Below the pieces are notes generated by a model. It was given only the letters and a program-made list of their open reading frames with translations. It had not been told where the DNA came from and ran no database searches. The position numbers and the translations under genes are program-made. From Alteromonas macleodii (lineage in GTDB: Bacteria; Pseudomonadota; Gammaproteobacteria; Enterobacterales; Alteromonadaceae), in assembly GCF_903772925.1 (NCBI RefSeq), contig NZ_LR812090.1, forward strand, positions 2,066,333 to 2,130,332: 64,000 nucleotides of DNA, written 5' to 3'. Positions 51,053-61,034 of the stretch are shown here, piece by piece. Each line of letters begins with the position of its first letter. Positions within the stretch are counted from its first letter, which is position 1.

Positions 51053-52993
51053 ATGAACAAAAGGCTATTAATTGGCATAGGGGTTGTGCTACTTGGTTGC
51101 GGGGTTATTTATGTAAGTAGTCGATACTCTTCCGATGCAAACGAAACAACGTATTCGCCCGTCGAAGAATATAACGTTACTGACTCGACAACAGATAATA
51201 ATACGGAAGAAATATCCCACGCTGATACTAAGAACTACTCTTCTTGTTTAACAATTATTAACCAGCAAAATCAGCAAAAATCCAACTGGGCACGTAATAG
51301 CTATCCCAGTTGGGATGGTTACGTCAAAGAGGGTATCTATTCTCTTAATGAAGTCACACTGGTTGTTGAACATTTTCTCAACTCAAATTTTGCTGAAAGT
51401 TTTCGAATTAAATACTTAAGAAGTGACGCGCCAACTTCTTTGCAAACTAAGGATTTGAACGACAGATTCTTTGATGCAGAGCCTTTAGCTAAAGAATGGG
51501 GCTTATCTGTGATGATAAAGGTTCCCAATCCAGAGCTTAAAAATTTCGAGCATTTAACGTTATTAGAAAAACAAACGACGCTTGCTGAAAACGATGTGAG
51601 TGTTGACGATGTTGCGTACTTTCTTATTGATAAAAGTACATCAGATGACAGCATACTCATGATGTTCGAAGCGCTAGAAAATCCTTTTGCCAAAGTTTCC
51701 TATGATCGTTACGCCACAACTTCGCTTCTTGACTATGCCATTATGGGTCATCGCGATAATATTGTTAGCTTCATGCTTAAGCGGGGATTTAGACCCACGC
51801 AAGACGAATATTTAGGCTCTAGTATGGAGTGGGCACTTAGTGCACTGACACACGGCTATCATACTGATAACCGGGCATCCGCAGCTAATATTGTATTAAA
51901 GTTATTGGATTTTAACGCAGCCGCGCGTTTCGAGTCACAAACGTATGAACTGGTAGAAGGGCGTTTTCCTCGACAATTTTTCAGATTTGACGAAAGCGAA
52001 ATTCAGACGCTCATCATTGACTATAATTTGGATTTAACTTCAATAGGCCAAAGAAAAAACATACGCATAAGTGAAAATCATCCGCTCATTGAAACGTTAG
52101 AAAAACAACTGTTGGCAAGTGTACAGGGAAGCTTAAATCAAACCGAGTTAAATCGTATCATTAAGGAATGTAACGCGCACGTGACAGAGCTAAACAAACG
52201 CTGGCAACCACGAGAAATACATGATGTCGTATCCGAGGTTGCTTCACGTTTTGATGGTGATAAAAAAGCGATCATCGGTAAACTTTCTGGTACAGATCCA
52301 GTGCTACTTGATTATTACCTTCGTAAATATAGAACACCCACCGAAGGTGTACCTGTAAATCAAGCTTTGATAGATAGAATAGATTCTTCATACACTTATT
52401 TTAGAAAGGGGAAAGCGCAACAAGGCATTGATTTAATATTGTCTGAGCCTGTGCATAAAAGTCAGTATGAATTTGTGATGTACAAGTTGCTGATGTTTCA
52501 AACAGGCTATTCCGCCATAATTCAGAGCCCATTCTGGAGCGGGATAAATGATTATAACCAGTTAACCTTCAGAAGACTTTTGAACAGTGACTTTATAGAA
52601 AATATGTCAGTCTTGGGTGTCCCCATTTACGAACCTGACGCTTATGGTAAGAGTTTAGTTTACTATGCAGCGTCAAAGCATGATGCGGAATTAATATCGT
52701 ACCTCTTTGAAAATAATGTCCAATTCAGTGGCTCAAATGAAGGGCAAGATCCTCTTCATATTGCACTAAACATCAGAAAAAACACTAGCTCACTAATGCG
52801 TATTGAAAAAACGGTTAACGAACTTATGCGTTTTAAGCCCACTATTGATAAATTTCATAAAAGTCGAATGAAATTGGTAAAGCTTTATTACCCGGAAAGT
52901 TATGAAAGACTTACCGCTTTACATCCTGAGTTACGTGTTAACGAAGATGAAGCAATTTCTCTTCCAGAAACTTATCTCTATACTTACTTCTAG
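51053..52993 (+). CDS. Membrane-anchored orphan protein with ankyrin-like segments, 646 aa
   Basis: The protein starts with a hydrophobic anchor (residues 4-22, containing VVLLGCG, a poor lipobox) and a disordered Thr/Asn/Glu-rich linker (28-60). The remainder looks helical and periplasmic. Two regions resemble degenerate ankyrin repeats: LLDYAIMGHRDNIVSFMLKRG (about 225-245) and SLVYYAASKHDAELISYL with DPLHIAL (about 534-572). I recognise no catalytic motif. It appears more AT-rich than its neighbours. GTAAGGGAG precedes the ATG at moderate distance. It could be a lineage-specific envelope protein. Alternatives are a repeat-containing immunity or partner protein, but no toxin gene is adjacent. 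Confidence 0.6.
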   Translation: MNKRLLIGIGVVLLGCGVIYVSSRYSSDANETTYSPVEEYNVTDSTTDNNTEEISHADTKNYSSCLTIINQQNQQKSNWARNSYPSWDGYVKEGIYSLNEVTLVVEHFLNSNFAESFRIKYLRSDAPTSLQTKDLNDRFFDAEPLAKEWGLSVMIKVPNPELKNFEHLTLLEKQTTLAENDVSVDDVAYFLIDKSTSDDSILMMFEALENPFAKVSYDRYATTSLLDYAIMGHRDNIVSFMLKRGFRPTQDEYLGSSMEWALSALTHGYHTDNRASAANIVLKLLDFNAAARFESQTYELVEGRFPRQFFRFDESEIQTLIIDYNLDLTSIGQRKNIRISENHPLIETLEKQLLASVQGSLNQTELNRIIKECNAHVTELNKRWQPREIHDVVSEVASRFDGDKKAIIGKLSGTDPVLLDYYLRKYRTPTEGVPVNQALIDRIDSSYTYFRKGKAQQGIDLILSEPVHKSQYEFVMYKLLMFQTGYSAIIQSPFWSGINDYNQLTFRRLLNSDFIENMSVLGVPIYEPDAYGKSLVYYAASKHDAELISYLFENNVQFSGSNEGQDPLHIALNIRKNTSSLMRIEKTVNELMRFKPTIDKFHKSRMKLVKLYYPESYERLTALHPELRVNEDEAISLPETYLYTYF

Positions 52994-53044
52994 CGACTAG
53001 CGCGACTTCTATTAAAAAAGGGTCAGTGGTTTTAGCCACCCTGA

Positions 53045-53067
53045 GAAAAAAGGGAGCTTATGCTCCC
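53045..53067 (-). terminator. Terminator of the SDR gene
   Basis: GGGAGC-TTAT-GCTCCC forms a perfect 6-base stem, followed by six Ts on the minus strand. Confidence 0.75.
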
Positions 53068-53130
53068 GCTTTTGAAGGTTTTTAATGCTCGTTATTTGTA
53101 AAACCGGTGTTTATGATTTTGTACTTTTTC

Positions 53131-53907
53131 CTATTTTGGTGGCATGCGCAGCCCGCCGTCTAAGCGGATTGTCTCACCATTCAAGTAACTGTTGTTCGCC
53201 ATATGAATAACTAATTTAGCAAACTCTTCAGGCAGGCCAAGGCGCTTAGGAAACTGAACGTTAGCAGAAAGGGCGTCTTGTACTTTTTCAGGCATAGCAA
53301 GCAGCATTGGCGTGCCCATTACACCCGGCGCTATGGTATTCACACGAATGCCTAAAGGTGCTAAATCTCGTGCCATTGGTAGAGTTAGACCAATAATGCC
53401 GCCTTTACTTGCGGCATAGGCAGTTTGGCCTATTTGACCTTCATAGCCCGCAACTGAAGCAGTATTGATAATAAGACCGCGTTCACCTTCTTCGTTAATG
53501 GGCGACTGTTTGGCCATAGTTGCAGCCACCAAACGAGATACGTTAAAACTGCCGACCAAGTTGATATCGATAGTTTTCTGAAAATCGCCAAGCGGGGCAG
53601 GGTTGCCTTCTTTATCAAGTAAACGTTTTGCAGGGGCGATACCTGCGCAGTTAACCACTAAAGAAATGGCCCCAAATCTTTCGGTTGTCGCGTCTATAGC
53701 CGCTTGAACAGAAGCCTCATCACGAACATCGGTTTTGGTGAAAAGCGTGTTGTCCTTACCTAATTCTTCAACGCGTTGCGCGCCAAGTTCGTCATTTAGA
53801 TCGAAAAGGCTGACGTTAGCACCCGCATCGCGTAGCGCGATAGCAGTTGCGTGACCAAGTCCTGAACAACCGCCAGTGACAACGGCGGTAAGATTATTTA
53901 GCGTCAT
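53131..53907 (-). CDS. SDR family dehydrogenase, 3-hydroxyacyl-CoA dehydrogenase type II-like
   Basis: This 258-residue classical short-chain dehydrogenase has the cofactor motif TGGCSGLG, the NAG strand (NCAGIAPA), the catalytic Ser in INTASVAGYEG and the YxxxK motif as YAASKGG. FDLND after the second strand has an Asp that favours NAD. RLLDKEG and GTPMLLAMPEKVQ resemble HSD17B10-type 3-hydroxyacyl-CoA dehydrogenases of fatty acid or isoleucine degradation. No acyl-CoA gene is adjacent, so substrate is inferred only. AAGGG precedes the ATG. Confidence 0.87.
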   Translation of the reverse strand: MTLNNLTAVVTGGCSGLGHATAIALRDAGANVSLFDLNDELGAQRVEELGKDNTLFTKTDVRDEASVQAAIDATTERFGAISLVVNCAGIAPAKRLLDKEGNPAPLGDFQKTIDINLVGSFNVSRLVAATMAKQSPINEEGERGLIINTASVAGYEGQIGQTAYAASKGGIIGLTLPMARDLAPLGIRVNTIAPGVMGTPMLLAMPEKVQDALSANVQFPKRLGLPEEFAKLVIHMANNSYLNGETIRLDGGLRMPPK

Positions 53908-53978
53908 AGTTTTCCCTTAAACCCTGTTTGTTCACTATTATTAACGTGATGTTAACGGGAAGTAAGAAGAAAAACTAT

Positions 53979-54004
53979 GGTGCCGAAAGGGAACGGCACC
54001 TTTT
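53979..54004 (-). terminator. Probable terminator of yhbY
   Basis: GGTGCCG and CGGCACC form a 7-base stem with an 8-base loop. Ts follow at a short distance on the minus strand and directly on the plus strand. Confidence 0.6.
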
Positions 54005-54021
54005 ATTCAGTTACTTTGTAG

Positions 54022-54315
54022 CTATTTTGGCAACTGAATTTTACAGTCTTCGCTTTGACGGTAGATAATTAGCGTGTGACCAATTACCTGAAGCTTAACT
54101 GAGTTGGTTTCACGTACAATGGCATCCATGATAAGCGCTTTTTCTTCGCGATCATCGGTTGGCACCTTAACTTTAATTAATTCATGGTGACTAAGTGCGT
54201 TGTCAATCTCAGCAACTACACCTTCTGTCAGGCCGTTCCCACCTAGCTGCACAACAGGTTTTAACGGGTGTGCAAGACCTTTTAGGAATTGTTTCTGTTT
54301 ATTTGAAAGTTTCAT
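54022..54315 (-). CDS. yhbY: YhbY, ribosome assembly RNA-binding (CRM) protein
   Basis: This 97-residue single CRM domain binds pre-50S particles. LSNKQKQFLKGLAHPLKPVVQLGGNGLTEG and HELIKVKV are typical, with the conserved GxxG-type loop (GGNGLTEG). It is divergent from rlmE, the same arrangement as in E. coli. Confidence 0.94.
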   Translation of the reverse strand: MKLSNKQKQFLKGLAHPLKPVVQLGGNGLTEGVVAEIDNALSHHELIKVKVPTDDREEKALIMDAIVRETNSVKLQVIGHTLIIYRQSEDCKIQLPK

Positions 54316-54410
54316 CTAGTAATATTTCTTACAATTAATCTGTTAGTTTATGCTTGAAATTACGTATTCTAACGCCATCTTCTCTACAATCCTAATGACA
54401 TTGTACTGGA

Positions 54411-55040
54411 ATGACAAAAAAGAAACACTCCGCCAGCAGTAAACGCTGGTTACAAGAACACGTCAACGACCATTATGTGCAGAAAGCAAATAAGGAAGGT
54501 TGGCGCTCGCGAGCTATTTATAAACTGGAAGAAATCCAGAAAAAAGATAAGCTTATAAAGCCAGGAATGACACTTGTAGACCTTGGTGCTGCACCAGGAG
54601 GCTGGTCTCAGTTAGCTGCACAGCTTGTTGGCGACAATGGTCAAGTTATCGCGTGCGATATTTTGCCAATGGACCCGATAGTCGGCGTAGACTTTTTACA
54701 AGGTGATTTCAGAGAGGACGCGGTTCTCGACGCACTATTGAACAGAATCGGTGGGAACACCGTAGATATTGTGTTGTCTGATATGGCACCGAACCTTGCA
54801 GGTAACGCTTCGGTTGACCAATCTCGCTCTATGTACCTTTGCGAACTAGCGCTAGATATGTGTCACCAAGTTTTAAAGCCTGGAGGTTCTTTTGTTATTA
54901 AGGTGTTCCAAGGTGAAGGGTTTGTTGAGTTCATGAACGCGCTTAAACAATCTTTCACAACCATAAAGACGCGTAAGCCTGACTCGTCCAGATCACGTTC
55001 TCGTGAGGTGTATTTGGTGGCTTGTGGGTATAAAGTGTAG
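54411..55040 (+). CDS. rlmE: 23S rRNA 2'-O-ribose U2552 methyltransferase RlmE
   Basis: This 209-residue FtsJ-type Rossmann methyltransferase modifies U2552 in the A loop. The first motif is [13 protein letters not shown], followed by ACDILPMDP and [10 protein letters not shown]; the K-D-K-E tetrad positions ([27 protein letters not shown]) are all readable. It lies 101 bases upstream of ftsH. Confidence 0.96.
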   Translation: MTKKKHSASSKRWLQEHVNDHYVQKANKEGWRSRAIYKLEEIQKKDKLIKPGMTLVDLGAAPGGWSQLAAQLVGDNGQVIACDILPMDPIVGVDFLQGDFREDAVLDALLNRIGGNTVDIVLSDMAPNLAGNASVDQSRSMYLCELALDMCHQVLKPGGSFVIKVFQGEGFVEFMNALKQSFTTIKTRKPDSSRSRSREVYLVACGYKV

Positions 55041-55141
55041 TACGCTTTGGGTTAAGCGGTTTTCGTTGCGAGTTGTGCCGTTTATTCAATAAACAACTTG
55101 TTGAATATACAAGCAATTCGGGTTTATAGAGGTTAGTAGCA

Positions 55142-57088
55142 TTGAGCGATATGGCAAAAAATTTAATCTTATGGTTAGTCATCGCCGTTGTTTTAATGTC
55201 GGTTTTTCAGAGCTTTTCACCGAGTGAATCGTCTCGTTCGCAAACTGACTACACAACGTTTTTGAGAGAAGCAGAACAGGGAAATATTCGTGAAGTTCGC
55301 ATCAACAATAGTGGCGAAATTCGCGGTACAAAGCGTTCAGGCGAAACTTTCCAAACATTCGTACCTTACTTTGATGACAAGTTGGTATCTGACTTAGTCA
55401 AAAACGATGTAAGAGTTTACGGTGAACCACCGGAAGAGCAGTCTCTTCTAACGTCAATTTTTATTTCATGGTTCCCCATGTTATTGCTTATCGGTGTATG
55501 GATATTCTTCATGCGTCAAATGCAAGGTGGTGGCGGCCGTGGCGCTATGTCTTTCGGTAAAAGCAAAGCTCGCTTACTTGGTGAAGACCAAATTAAGACG
55601 ACATTTGCTGACGTAGCAGGCTGTGATGAAGCTAAAGAAGACGTATCTGAGTTAGTTGACTTCCTTCGCGACCCGTCTAAGTTCCAGAAGCTTGGCGGTA
55701 AAATTCCGAAGGGCGTACTTATGGTAGGTCCTCCTGGTACGGGTAAAACTTTGCTTGCGAAAGCTATCGCGGGTGAAGCAAAAGTACCTTTCTTTACTAT
55801 CTCGGGTTCTGATTTTGTTGAGATGTTCGTGGGTGTTGGTGCATCGCGTGTTCGTGATATGTTCGAACAAGCTAAGAAAGCAGCGCCTTGCATTATCTTC
55901 ATTGACGAAATTGATGCGGTAGGCCGTCAACGTGGTGCAGGTTTAGGTGGTGGTCACGACGAGCGTGAACAAACACTTAACCAAATGCTTGTTGAAATGG
56001 ACGGCTTTGAAGGTCATGAAGGTATCATCGTTATTGCGGCAACTAACCGCCCTGACGTATTAGACCCTGCGCTTCTTCGTCCTGGTCGTTTTGACCGTCA
56101 AGTAGTGGTTGGTCTTCCTGATATCCGCGGCCGTGAACAAATTCTTAAGGTTCACATTCGCAAAGTGCCAGTGGCTGATAACGTAGAACCGTCAGTTATT
56201 GCTCGCGGTACACCAGGTTTCTCAGGTGCTGACCTTGCTAACCTAGTAAACGAAGCTGCATTGTTCGCTGCTCGCGGCAACAAGCGCCTTGTTTCAATGG
56301 AAGAGTTTGAGAAAGCGAAAGACAAAATCATGATGGGCTCTGAGCGTAAGTCTATGGTGATGTCTGAGCCTGAAAAAGAAATGACAGCGTATCACGAAGC
56401 AGGTCACGCCATTGTTGGTCGCTTAGTGCCAGAGCACGATCCGGTTTATAAAGTATCGATCATTCCTCGCGGTCGCGCGTTGGGTGTGACCATGTACTTG
56501 CCTGAGCAAGACCGTGTAAGTCATTCTAAACAACACTTAGAAAGCATGATTTCTAGCTTGTTTGGTGGGCGTATTGCTGAAGCCATCATTTACGGCGACG
56601 ATAAAGTAACAACGGGTGCATCTAACGACATCGAGCGCGCAACTGAAATTGCACGTAAGATGGTGACCCAGTGGGGCTTGTCGAGCAAAATGGGCCCAAT
56701 GCTTTATGCTGAAGACGAAGGTGAAGTGTTCCTAGGTAAGTCTATGTCTAAGGCAACCAATATGTCTGACGACACAGCACGTGCTATTGATGCCGAAATC
56801 AAGTCATTGATCGACAGCAACTACGAACGCGCTCAAAAAATCCTTGAAGACAACATTGATATCTTACACTCAATGAAAGACGCGCTGATGAAGTACGAAA
56901 CTATTGATGCTAAGCAAATCGATGATCTGATGAACCGCACTGACGTTCGTCCTCCTGCAGACTGGGATGACAGCAAGCCGTCTGGTGGCGATAAGCCAAG
57001 CGGTGGTGCACCAGTTCGCGAAGGTGAAATTAAAAACGATGGTGTTGATAAACCATCTGTAGGCAAGCCGGGCGATATCCCAAGCTAA
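55142..57088 (+). CDS. ftsH: ATP-dependent zinc metalloprotease FtsH
   Basis: This 648-residue membrane AAA+ protease has two N-terminal transmembrane segments flanking a periplasmic domain, Walker A GPPGTGKT, Walker [10 protein letters not shown], the second region of homology and the zinc motif HEAGH (418-422). It degrades membrane proteins, and in E. coli LpxC and sigma-32. The TTG at 55142 has AGAGG nine bases upstream; the ATG at 55151 (MAKNLIL) is the E. coli-like alternative. A Gly/Pro-rich tail ends the protein. Confidence 0.96.
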   Translation: MSDMAKNLILWLVIAVVLMSVFQSFSPSESSRSQTDYTTFLREAEQGNIREVRINNSGEIRGTKRSGETFQTFVPYFDDKLVSDLVKNDVRVYGEPPEEQSLLTSIFISWFPMLLLIGVWIFFMRQMQGGGGRGAMSFGKSKARLLGEDQIKTTFADVAGCDEAKEDVSELVDFLRDPSKFQKLGGKIPKGVLMVGPPGTGKTLLAKAIAGEAKVPFFTISGSDFVEMFVGVGASRVRDMFEQAKKAAPCIIFIDEIDAVGRQRGAGLGGGHDEREQTLNQMLVEMDGFEGHEGIIVIAATNRPDVLDPALLRPGRFDRQVVVGLPDIRGREQILKVHIRKVPVADNVEPSVIARGTPGFSGADLANLVNEAALFAARGNKRLVSMEEFEKAKDKIMMGSERKSMVMSEPEKEMTAYHEAGHAIVGRLVPEHDPVYKVSIIPRGRALGVTMYLPEQDRVSHSKQHLESMISSLFGGRIAEAIIYGDDKVTTGASNDIERATEIARKMVTQWGLSSKMGPMLYAEDEGEVFLGKSMSKATNMSDDTARAIDAEIKSLIDSNYERAQKILEDNIDILHSMKDALMKYETIDAKQIDDLMNRTDVRPPADWDDSKPSGGDKPSGGAPVREGEIKNDGVDKPSVGKPGDIPS

Positions 57089-57103
57089 GCCGCTACACTA
57101 ATT

Positions 57104-57132
57104 AAAAAACGCCAGTTCAGCTGGCGTTTTTT
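57104..57132 (+). terminator. Terminator after ftsH
   Basis: AAAAAACGCCAG-TTCAG-CTGGCGTTTTTT is a perfect 12-base stem with T-tract, 15 bases past the ftsH stop, so folP-glmM may have its own promoter. Confidence 0.9.
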
Positions 57133-57236
57133 GTTAGAGCAGGTTGATTTTAACCTAATGCTTATCGCTTTCTCTGTGGGTTAAAATCAGTTTGCTTTAT
57201 AGCTTCATCTTTAAAGAACAATAATGCGAGTAATTC

Positions 57237-58061
57237 ATGCAGTTTGGAAAGCACTTCGTCGATCTATCACAGTCTCATGTGATGGGCATATTAAATGTAA
57301 CCCCTGACTCTTTCTCTGACGGTGGCAAGCACGCCAATGTGACACAAGCAGTTGAACATGCGCATCGCATGCTTGATGATGGCGCAACCTTCATCGACAT
57401 TGGTGGTGAATCTACACGACCTGGTGCACCTGATGTATCTCTGCAAGAAGAACTAGACCGCACAATACCTGTTATTGAAGCAGTCGCAAAAAATAGCGAT
57501 GCTGTGATATCTATTGATACCAGTAAAGCAGAAGTAATGCGTGAAGCAGTCAACGCGGGTGCAGGGTTAATTAATGATGTACGTGCTTTACAAGAATCCG
57601 GCGCGCTAGAAGCCGCCGCGACCGCTGCCGTACCCGTATGCTTAATGCATATGAAGGGGCAACCGCGAACTATGCAAAATAACCCCGAATATAGCAATGT
57701 AATTGAGGAAGTAAGTCAGTTTTTAATAGCTCGCACAAAAGTGTGTGAGCAAGCAGGCATTGCGAAAGAGTCAATATTGTTCGACCCAGGTTACGGATTT
57801 GGTAAAACGCTAGAGCATAACTATGCCCTGGTTAAACATCTGCCTGATATTATGTCTTTGGGCTTTCCCGTCTTAGTTGGAATGTCACGCAAATCAATGA
57901 TAGGCAATTTGCTTAATAGAAAAGTAGATGAGCGCTTGGCTGGAAGCGTAAGCCTCGCTACAATTGTCGCCCAAATGGGCGCACAGATTATTCGCGTTCA
58001 CGACGTTAAAGAAACAGCGGACGCTGTCAATATCGTGAAAATGCTGAATACGATTAAATAA
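57237..58061 (+). CDS. folP: Dihydropteroate synthase
   Basis: This 274-residue TIM-barrel enzyme joins pABA and dihydropterin pyrophosphate in folate synthesis. MGILNVTPDSFSDGG, FIDIGGESTRPGA and DPGYGFGKTLEHN are the classical motifs, with FPVLVGMSRKSMIG near the C-terminus. The ribosome site is weak. It lies nine bases upstream of glmM. Confidence 0.97.
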   Translation: MQFGKHFVDLSQSHVMGILNVTPDSFSDGGKHANVTQAVEHAHRMLDDGATFIDIGGESTRPGAPDVSLQEELDRTIPVIEAVAKNSDAVISIDTSKAEVMREAVNAGAGLINDVRALQESGALEAAATAAVPVCLMHMKGQPRTMQNNPEYSNVIEEVSQFLIARTKVCEQAGIAKESILFDPGYGFGKTLEHNYALVKHLPDIMSLGFPVLVGMSRKSMIGNLLNRKVDERLAGSVSLATIVAQMGAQIIRVHDVKETADAVNIVKMLNTIK

Positions 58062-58070
58062 GGAATAATA

Positions 58071-59414
58071 ATGACTCAGCGCAAATATTTCGGCACCGAT
58101 GGTATACGTGGAAAAGTGGGTGAGAGCAATATCAACCCAGAGTTTGTGACCAAATTAGGATGGGCAGCGGGTAAAGTTCTAGCTGGCCGCGGCACAAATA
58201 AAGTACTTATCGGGAAAGACACACGTATATCTGGCTATATGCTAGAGTCCTCGCTAGAAGCTGGTCTATCAGCTGCAGGCATTAATATCGGCTTGCTAGG
58301 ACCTATGCCCACACCGGCTATTGCGTATCTAACGAAAACATTCCGTTCTGAAGCGGGTATCGTAATCAGTGCCTCCCATAACCCTTTTTACGATAACGGC
58401 ATCAAATTCTTCTCTGCTCAAGGCTTTAAGCTAGATGACGATATTGAGCTAGCTATTGAAGACATGTTAGAGCGCCCAATGACATGCGTAGCGTCTGACA
58501 AGTTAGGTAAAGCTACTCGAATTAATGACGCAGCAGGCCGCTACATTGAATTTTGTAAGGGTACATTCCCTTCTGAGCTATCGTTAACGGGCCTCAAAAT
58601 AGTAGTGGATTGCGCGCATGGCGCTACATATCACATAGCGCCAAACGTTCTTCGCGAACTAGGCGCAACAGTAGTTGAACTAGGAACAGCGCCTGATGGC
58701 CTAAACATCAACGACGGCGTTGGCGCAACTTCAATGAATGCGATTGTAGAAAAGGTTAAAGAGACAGGCGCTGACCTTGGCTTTGCGTTAGATGGCGACG
58801 GCGATCGCATTATGATGGTAGACCACCTAGGAAACGTTTTAGACGGTGACCAGATTGTTTACATTATTGCCCGTGATGCGCTTAAAAATGGCAAGATGCA
58901 GGGCGGTGTAGTGGGCACTTTGATGAGTAACCTTGGTCTTGAAAACGCGCTTTCGAAGCTAGGTGTTCCATTTGTAAGAAGTAACGTAGGCGACAGATAC
59001 GTGATGGAATTGCTGCAGCAGAAAGGCTGGACTATTGGTGGTGAAAATTCAGGTCATGTTCTCAATCTAAATATGAGCTCTACGGGTGATGGTATTGTTG
59101 CTGGGCTTCAAGTGCTTGCTGCAATGTTGCGTTCTCAAATGGATCTACACGACTTAGCGAGCGGTTTTGACATGTACCCGCAAACATTGGTTAACGTGCG
59201 TTACGCAAACCAAGAAGTGGATTACCTGTCACATCAAGATGTACAAAACGCTAAGAAAGAAGCGGAATCTGCATTAGGTAAGACGGGTAGGGTGTTACTG
59301 CGTAAAAGTGGTACTGAACCACTAATTCGAGTGATGGTAGAGTCGAACGACGATGCACAATCTCATAAATGGGCTGAGCATATTGCTGAAACTGTTCGTA
59401 ATCTCGCCAATTAG
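58071..59414 (+). CDS. glmM: Phosphoglucosamine mutase
   Basis: This 447-residue enzyme makes glucosamine-1-phosphate for peptidoglycan and [11 protein letters not shown] begins the protein, the phosphoserine is in [18 protein letters not shown], the metal loop is DGDGDR and the C-terminal phosphate loop is [26 protein letters not shown] provides the start. It forms a unit with folP. Confidence 0.97.
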   Translation: MTQRKYFGTDGIRGKVGESNINPEFVTKLGWAAGKVLAGRGTNKVLIGKDTRISGYMLESSLEAGLSAAGINIGLLGPMPTPAIAYLTKTFRSEAGIVISASHNPFYDNGIKFFSAQGFKLDDDIELAIEDMLERPMTCVASDKLGKATRINDAAGRYIEFCKGTFPSELSLTGLKIVVDCAHGATYHIAPNVLRELGATVVELGTAPDGLNINDGVGATSMNAIVEKVKETGADLGFALDGDGDRIMMVDHLGNVLDGDQIVYIIARDALKNGKMQGGVVGTLMSNLGLENALSKLGVPFVRSNVGDRYVMELLQQKGWTIGGENSGHVLNLNMSSTGDGIVAGLQVLAAMLRSQMDLHDLASGFDMYPQTLVNVRYANQEVDYLSHQDVQNAKKEAESALGKTGRVLLRKSGTEPLIRVMVESNDDAQSHKWAEHIAETVRNLAN

Positions 59415-59510
59415 TTGGCGTAGCAGGAAATTTTGCTTTTTGTGCTTGTATCTTTTCAATTAAATAGTTAATATCACGCCCGCTTTAAAGACAGGGCTAA
59501 GGTCTGCGTT

Positions 59511-60254
59511 GTGAGTGAAAATGTAAGAAAGCCATTCGTGGCTGGCAATTGGAAAATGAATGGAAATTTGGCATTAGTTGCTGAATTTAATCAAAAACTT
59601 GCTGATGTAAAAGCTGAATCGGAAATCGTAATTTGTGCTCCTTCTCTACTTTTACACGCATTTGAAACTCGTTCATTTGCTATCGGTACTCAAAACGTAA
59701 GTCATTTAGAAAATGGCGCACATACTGGTGAGTTATCAGTCCAAATGCTTAAAGAAGCAGGTTGTAAATACGCAATCGTTGGGCACTCTGAAAGACGCGA
59801 AGACCAGGGTGAGTCAAGCGAACTTGTAGCGCTAAAAGCTAAGCAGTGTGTCGCATCTGGCATAGTTCCTATCATTTGTGTGGGTGAACCCCTTGAAGTG
59901 AGAGAGGCTGACAGCGTAGAGTCGTTTGTCGGTGAACAGCTGGACGCCCTTGTTAATGCAATGTCTGTGGATGAGCTAAGCAAAACAGTTATAGCTTATG
60001 AGCCAATTTGGGCAATAGGTACGGGTAAAACTGCAAGCCCAGAACAAGCACAAGACGTTCACGAATTTATTCGTGGCTACTTTAATAAAGTAGACACAGA
60101 GCTGGCACAAGGCCTACGTATTTTATACGGCGGAAGTGTTAAGCCAGATAATGCCAGCACCTTATTTGCGCAGAAAGACGTTGATGGCGGGTTGATTGGC
60201 GGGGCCAGTTTAAAGGCTGAAGATTTTATTTCAATTTGCCAAGCGGCAAACTGA
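59511..60254 (+). CDS. tpiA: Triosephosphate isomerase
   Basis: This 247-residue glycolytic enzyme interconverts DHAP and GAP. GNWKMNGN carries the N-terminal Lys, GHSERR the catalytic His, and AYEPIWAIGTGK the catalytic Glu with loop 6. The start is a GTG with AAGG eight bases upstream. In E. coli tpiA lies elsewhere; here it is between glmM and secG, as in pseudomonads and other Gammaproteobacteria. I find no HexR-type site upstream. Confidence 0.97.
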   Translation: MSENVRKPFVAGNWKMNGNLALVAEFNQKLADVKAESEIVICAPSLLLHAFETRSFAIGTQNVSHLENGAHTGELSVQMLKEAGCKYAIVGHSERREDQGESSELVALKAKQCVASGIVPIICVGEPLEVREADSVESFVGEQLDALVNAMSVDELSKTVIAYEPIWAIGTGKTASPEQAQDVHEFIRGYFNKVDTELAQGLRILYGGSVKPDNASTLFAQKDVDGGLIGGASLKAEDFISICQAAN

Positions 60255-60264
60255 CGAGGTATTT

Positions 60265-60702
60265 ATGATTTACGAAGTGCTATTAGTAGCATACCTAATT
60301 GTTGCACTTTTACTTATTGGATTTGTTTTAATTCAACAGGGTAAAGGCGCAGATATGGGCGCTTCATTTGGCTCAGGTGGTTCAAACACAGTATTTGGTT
60401 CGTCTGGTTCGGGTAACTTTATGACGCGTACCACTGGCATATTGGCAGGTTTGTTTTTCTTCATTAGCCTTACTTTAGGTGCATTGACCGCCAACCGCGA
60501 AAGTGCTGAAGATGAATGGAACAACTTAGAAGTTCCAGCGGCTGTTGAAGAGCCGGTGCAGCTTCCGGCTGACCAGGATGTACCGGTTATTGAAGATGCG
60601 GCGCAAAGCGACGTGCCAGCTAGTGAAGCAGAAGCATCTGATGTGCCTGTAGCTGATGGTACTGATGTTCCTGTAGCTGATGGCTCTGAAGGTTCAAACT
60701 AA
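60265..60702 (+). CDS. secG: Preprotein translocase subunit SecG
   Basis: This 145-residue inner-membrane protein has two transmembrane helices (residues 3-22 and 56-75) linked by a Gly/Ser-rich loop (GKGADMGASFG, GSSGSGNFMTR). It assists SecYE. The last 60 residues form an acidic, repetitive tail with Asp-Val-Pro repeats (DVPVIED, DVPASEA, DVPVADG twice). E. coli SecG is 110 residues, so the extra length is this tail. GAGG precedes the ATG. The tRNA-Leu gene follows 16 bases later. Confidence 0.95.
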   Translation: MIYEVLLVAYLIVALLLIGFVLIQQGKGADMGASFGSGGSNTVFGSSGSGNFMTRTTGILAGLFFFISLTLGALTANRESAEDEWNNLEVPAAVEEPVQLPADQDVPVIEDAAQSDVPASEAEASDVPVADGTDVPVADGSEGSN

Positions 60703-60718
60703 GCATATAAAAAGTTTC

Positions 60719-60804
60719 GCGGAAGTGGTGGAATTGGTAGACACGCCATCTTGAGGGGGTGGTGAGCATAGCTCGTGCGGGTTCAAGTCCCGCTTTCCGC
60801 ACCA
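60719..60804 (+). tRNA. leuU: tRNA-Leu (anticodon GAG)
   Basis: This 86-base class II tRNA has the acceptor stem GCGGAAG with TTTCCGC, D-loop TTGGTAGA, anticodon loop TTGAGGG with GAG anticodon, a long variable arm, T-arm GCGGGTTCAAGTCCCGC and an encoded CCA. The GAG anticodon reads CUC and CUU. The same tRNA (leuU) follows secG in E. coli. Confidence 0.97.
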
Positions 60805-60813
60805 AATAGTAAT

Positions 60814-60839
60814 AAAAGCCAGCGCTAAGCTGGCTTTTT
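60814..60839 (+). terminator. Terminator after tRNA-Leu
   Basis: AAAAGCCAGC-GCTAA-GCTGGCTTTTT ends the secG-tRNA transcript 10 bases past the CCA. Confidence 0.9.
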
Positions 60840-61034
60840 GCTTTTCCTCGCTTTTTTCTTTAGTAGCCTAGCTTTAGCAAATATCGGTTAAGAGCGAAAC
60901 ATTTGTAACAAAGCGTTAAAATCTAAAATTTACAGGATGTTATACCTGTCCCTATTATTGTTATTCAGCTATTCTTAACGTCGATACCTATTTCGACTGC
61001 TTCAAAATTACAACAATCTTCACGGGGCATTATA

